From the NCBI GenBank assembly GCA_964548535.1, contig CAZJRQ010000025.1, positions 1-34,498 on the forward strand: 34,498 bases of DNA, read 5' to 3'. Positions 34,316 through 34,498 of the stretch are shown here, piece by piece. Under the pieces are notes generated by a model that had not been told where the DNA came from, did not search any database, and worked only from the letters and a program-made list of their open reading frames with translations. A program made the position numbers and the translations under genes. Source of the DNA: CAZJRQ01 sp964548535 (GTDB lineage Bacteria; Bacillota; Clostridia; Oscillospirales; Ruminococcaceae). The stretch's first letter is position 1, and every line of letters starts with the position of its first letter.

Positions 34316-34498
34316 CCAGGGGCGTACCCCTGGACCCCAGTCGCATCTTCGTTCGTTCCTCACTCGTGACTGGTGCTCACACCATAATCAGCGTCACAAC
34401 CTTGTGGTGTACTAAGTTCATTGTTTTCATAAATTCCAACCCTGAGCAGTCCTAGCGCGGACGGCGCAAAGTCGCATCCTCGTTCGTGCCTCACTCGT
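34316..34498. repeat. GC-rich mosaic repeat, related copy at the right edge (continues beyond the window)
   Basis: It begins with a perfect hairpin CCAGGGGCGTACCCCTGG (34316-34333), then the module CCCCAGTCGCATC...CTCGTGACTGGT seen in the copies at 17948-18540 with a few substitutions, then the part with CACAACCTTGTG, and a 24-bp stretch (34448-34471) identical to the reverse complement of 18517-18540. A second partial start of the CAGTCGCATC-type module follows to the end. Modules are thus reshuffled and inverted between copies. Confidence 0.85.

Noticed and set aside
17948..34498. Composite transposon bounded by the repeat copies at both ends
   Set aside because: The enclosed genes are mostly core functions (cheA, zapA, dut, serS), there is no transposase, and the copies are mosaic instead of clean terminal repeats.

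Overview
The window looks like a low-GC, spore-forming member of the Clostridia, most likely the Oscillospirales/Ruminococcaceae group. This is inferred from AT-rich intergenic DNA, strong Gram-positive Shine-Dalgarno sites, frequent GTG/TTG starts, a spoIIA sporulation operon, Firmicutes-type sugar ABC permeases without their own ATPase, and a Clostridia-like mix of U32 peptidase, ZapA and dUTPase. No species call is possible from the sequence alone.

Layout. (1) 1-992: the start of the S10 ribosomal operon on the minus strand (rpsJ, then rplC running off the left edge), with a good sigma-A promoter and a leader of about 380 nt carrying a terminator-like hairpin. (2) 1440-16023: a carbohydrate region, all minus strand. 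A strong promoter at 15995-16023 and a long structured leader feed an eight-gene cluster: a very large solute-binding protein, a permease pair, a secreted NHL/TPR protein with a C-terminal anchor, a Yip1-like membrane protein, a large secreted DUF5696-like protein and a second permease pair. The cluster ends in a terminator, followed by a separately promoted GH36 alpha-galactosidase. (3) 16437-17947: the plus-strand spoIIAA-spoIIAB-sigF operon. (4) 17948-18580: a GC-rich mosaic repeat region with an assembly gap of 100 N; related modules recur at 34316-34498. (5) 18546-25480: a minus-strand operon running ydbS-like, ydbT-like, cheA, cheW, cheR (interrupted by an in-frame TAG), cheB and a second cheW. 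(6) 25669-27015: an alanine/glycine:cation symporter on the plus strand. (7) 27012-32772: a minus-strand run zapA, U32 peptidase, dut, a small membrane protein, an amidohydrolase, a fumarate hydratase alpha subunit without its beta partner, a remnant of a glyoxalase-like protein, and an unknown 121-residue protein. (8) 32916-34312: serS with its own promoter and terminator.

How the genes fit together. The large cluster appears to bind a glycan outside the cell and import it through one or two permease pairs energised by a shared ATPase encoded elsewhere; the alpha-galactosidase may act on imported oligosaccharides. The chemotaxis genes form the signalling core of a receptor array, but no receptor, CheY, CheC or CheD is in the window. 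The best candidates for something poorly described are the DUF5696/Yip1/NHL-TPR/double-permease cluster and the modular repeat family, which has supplied the stop codons of two convergent genes.
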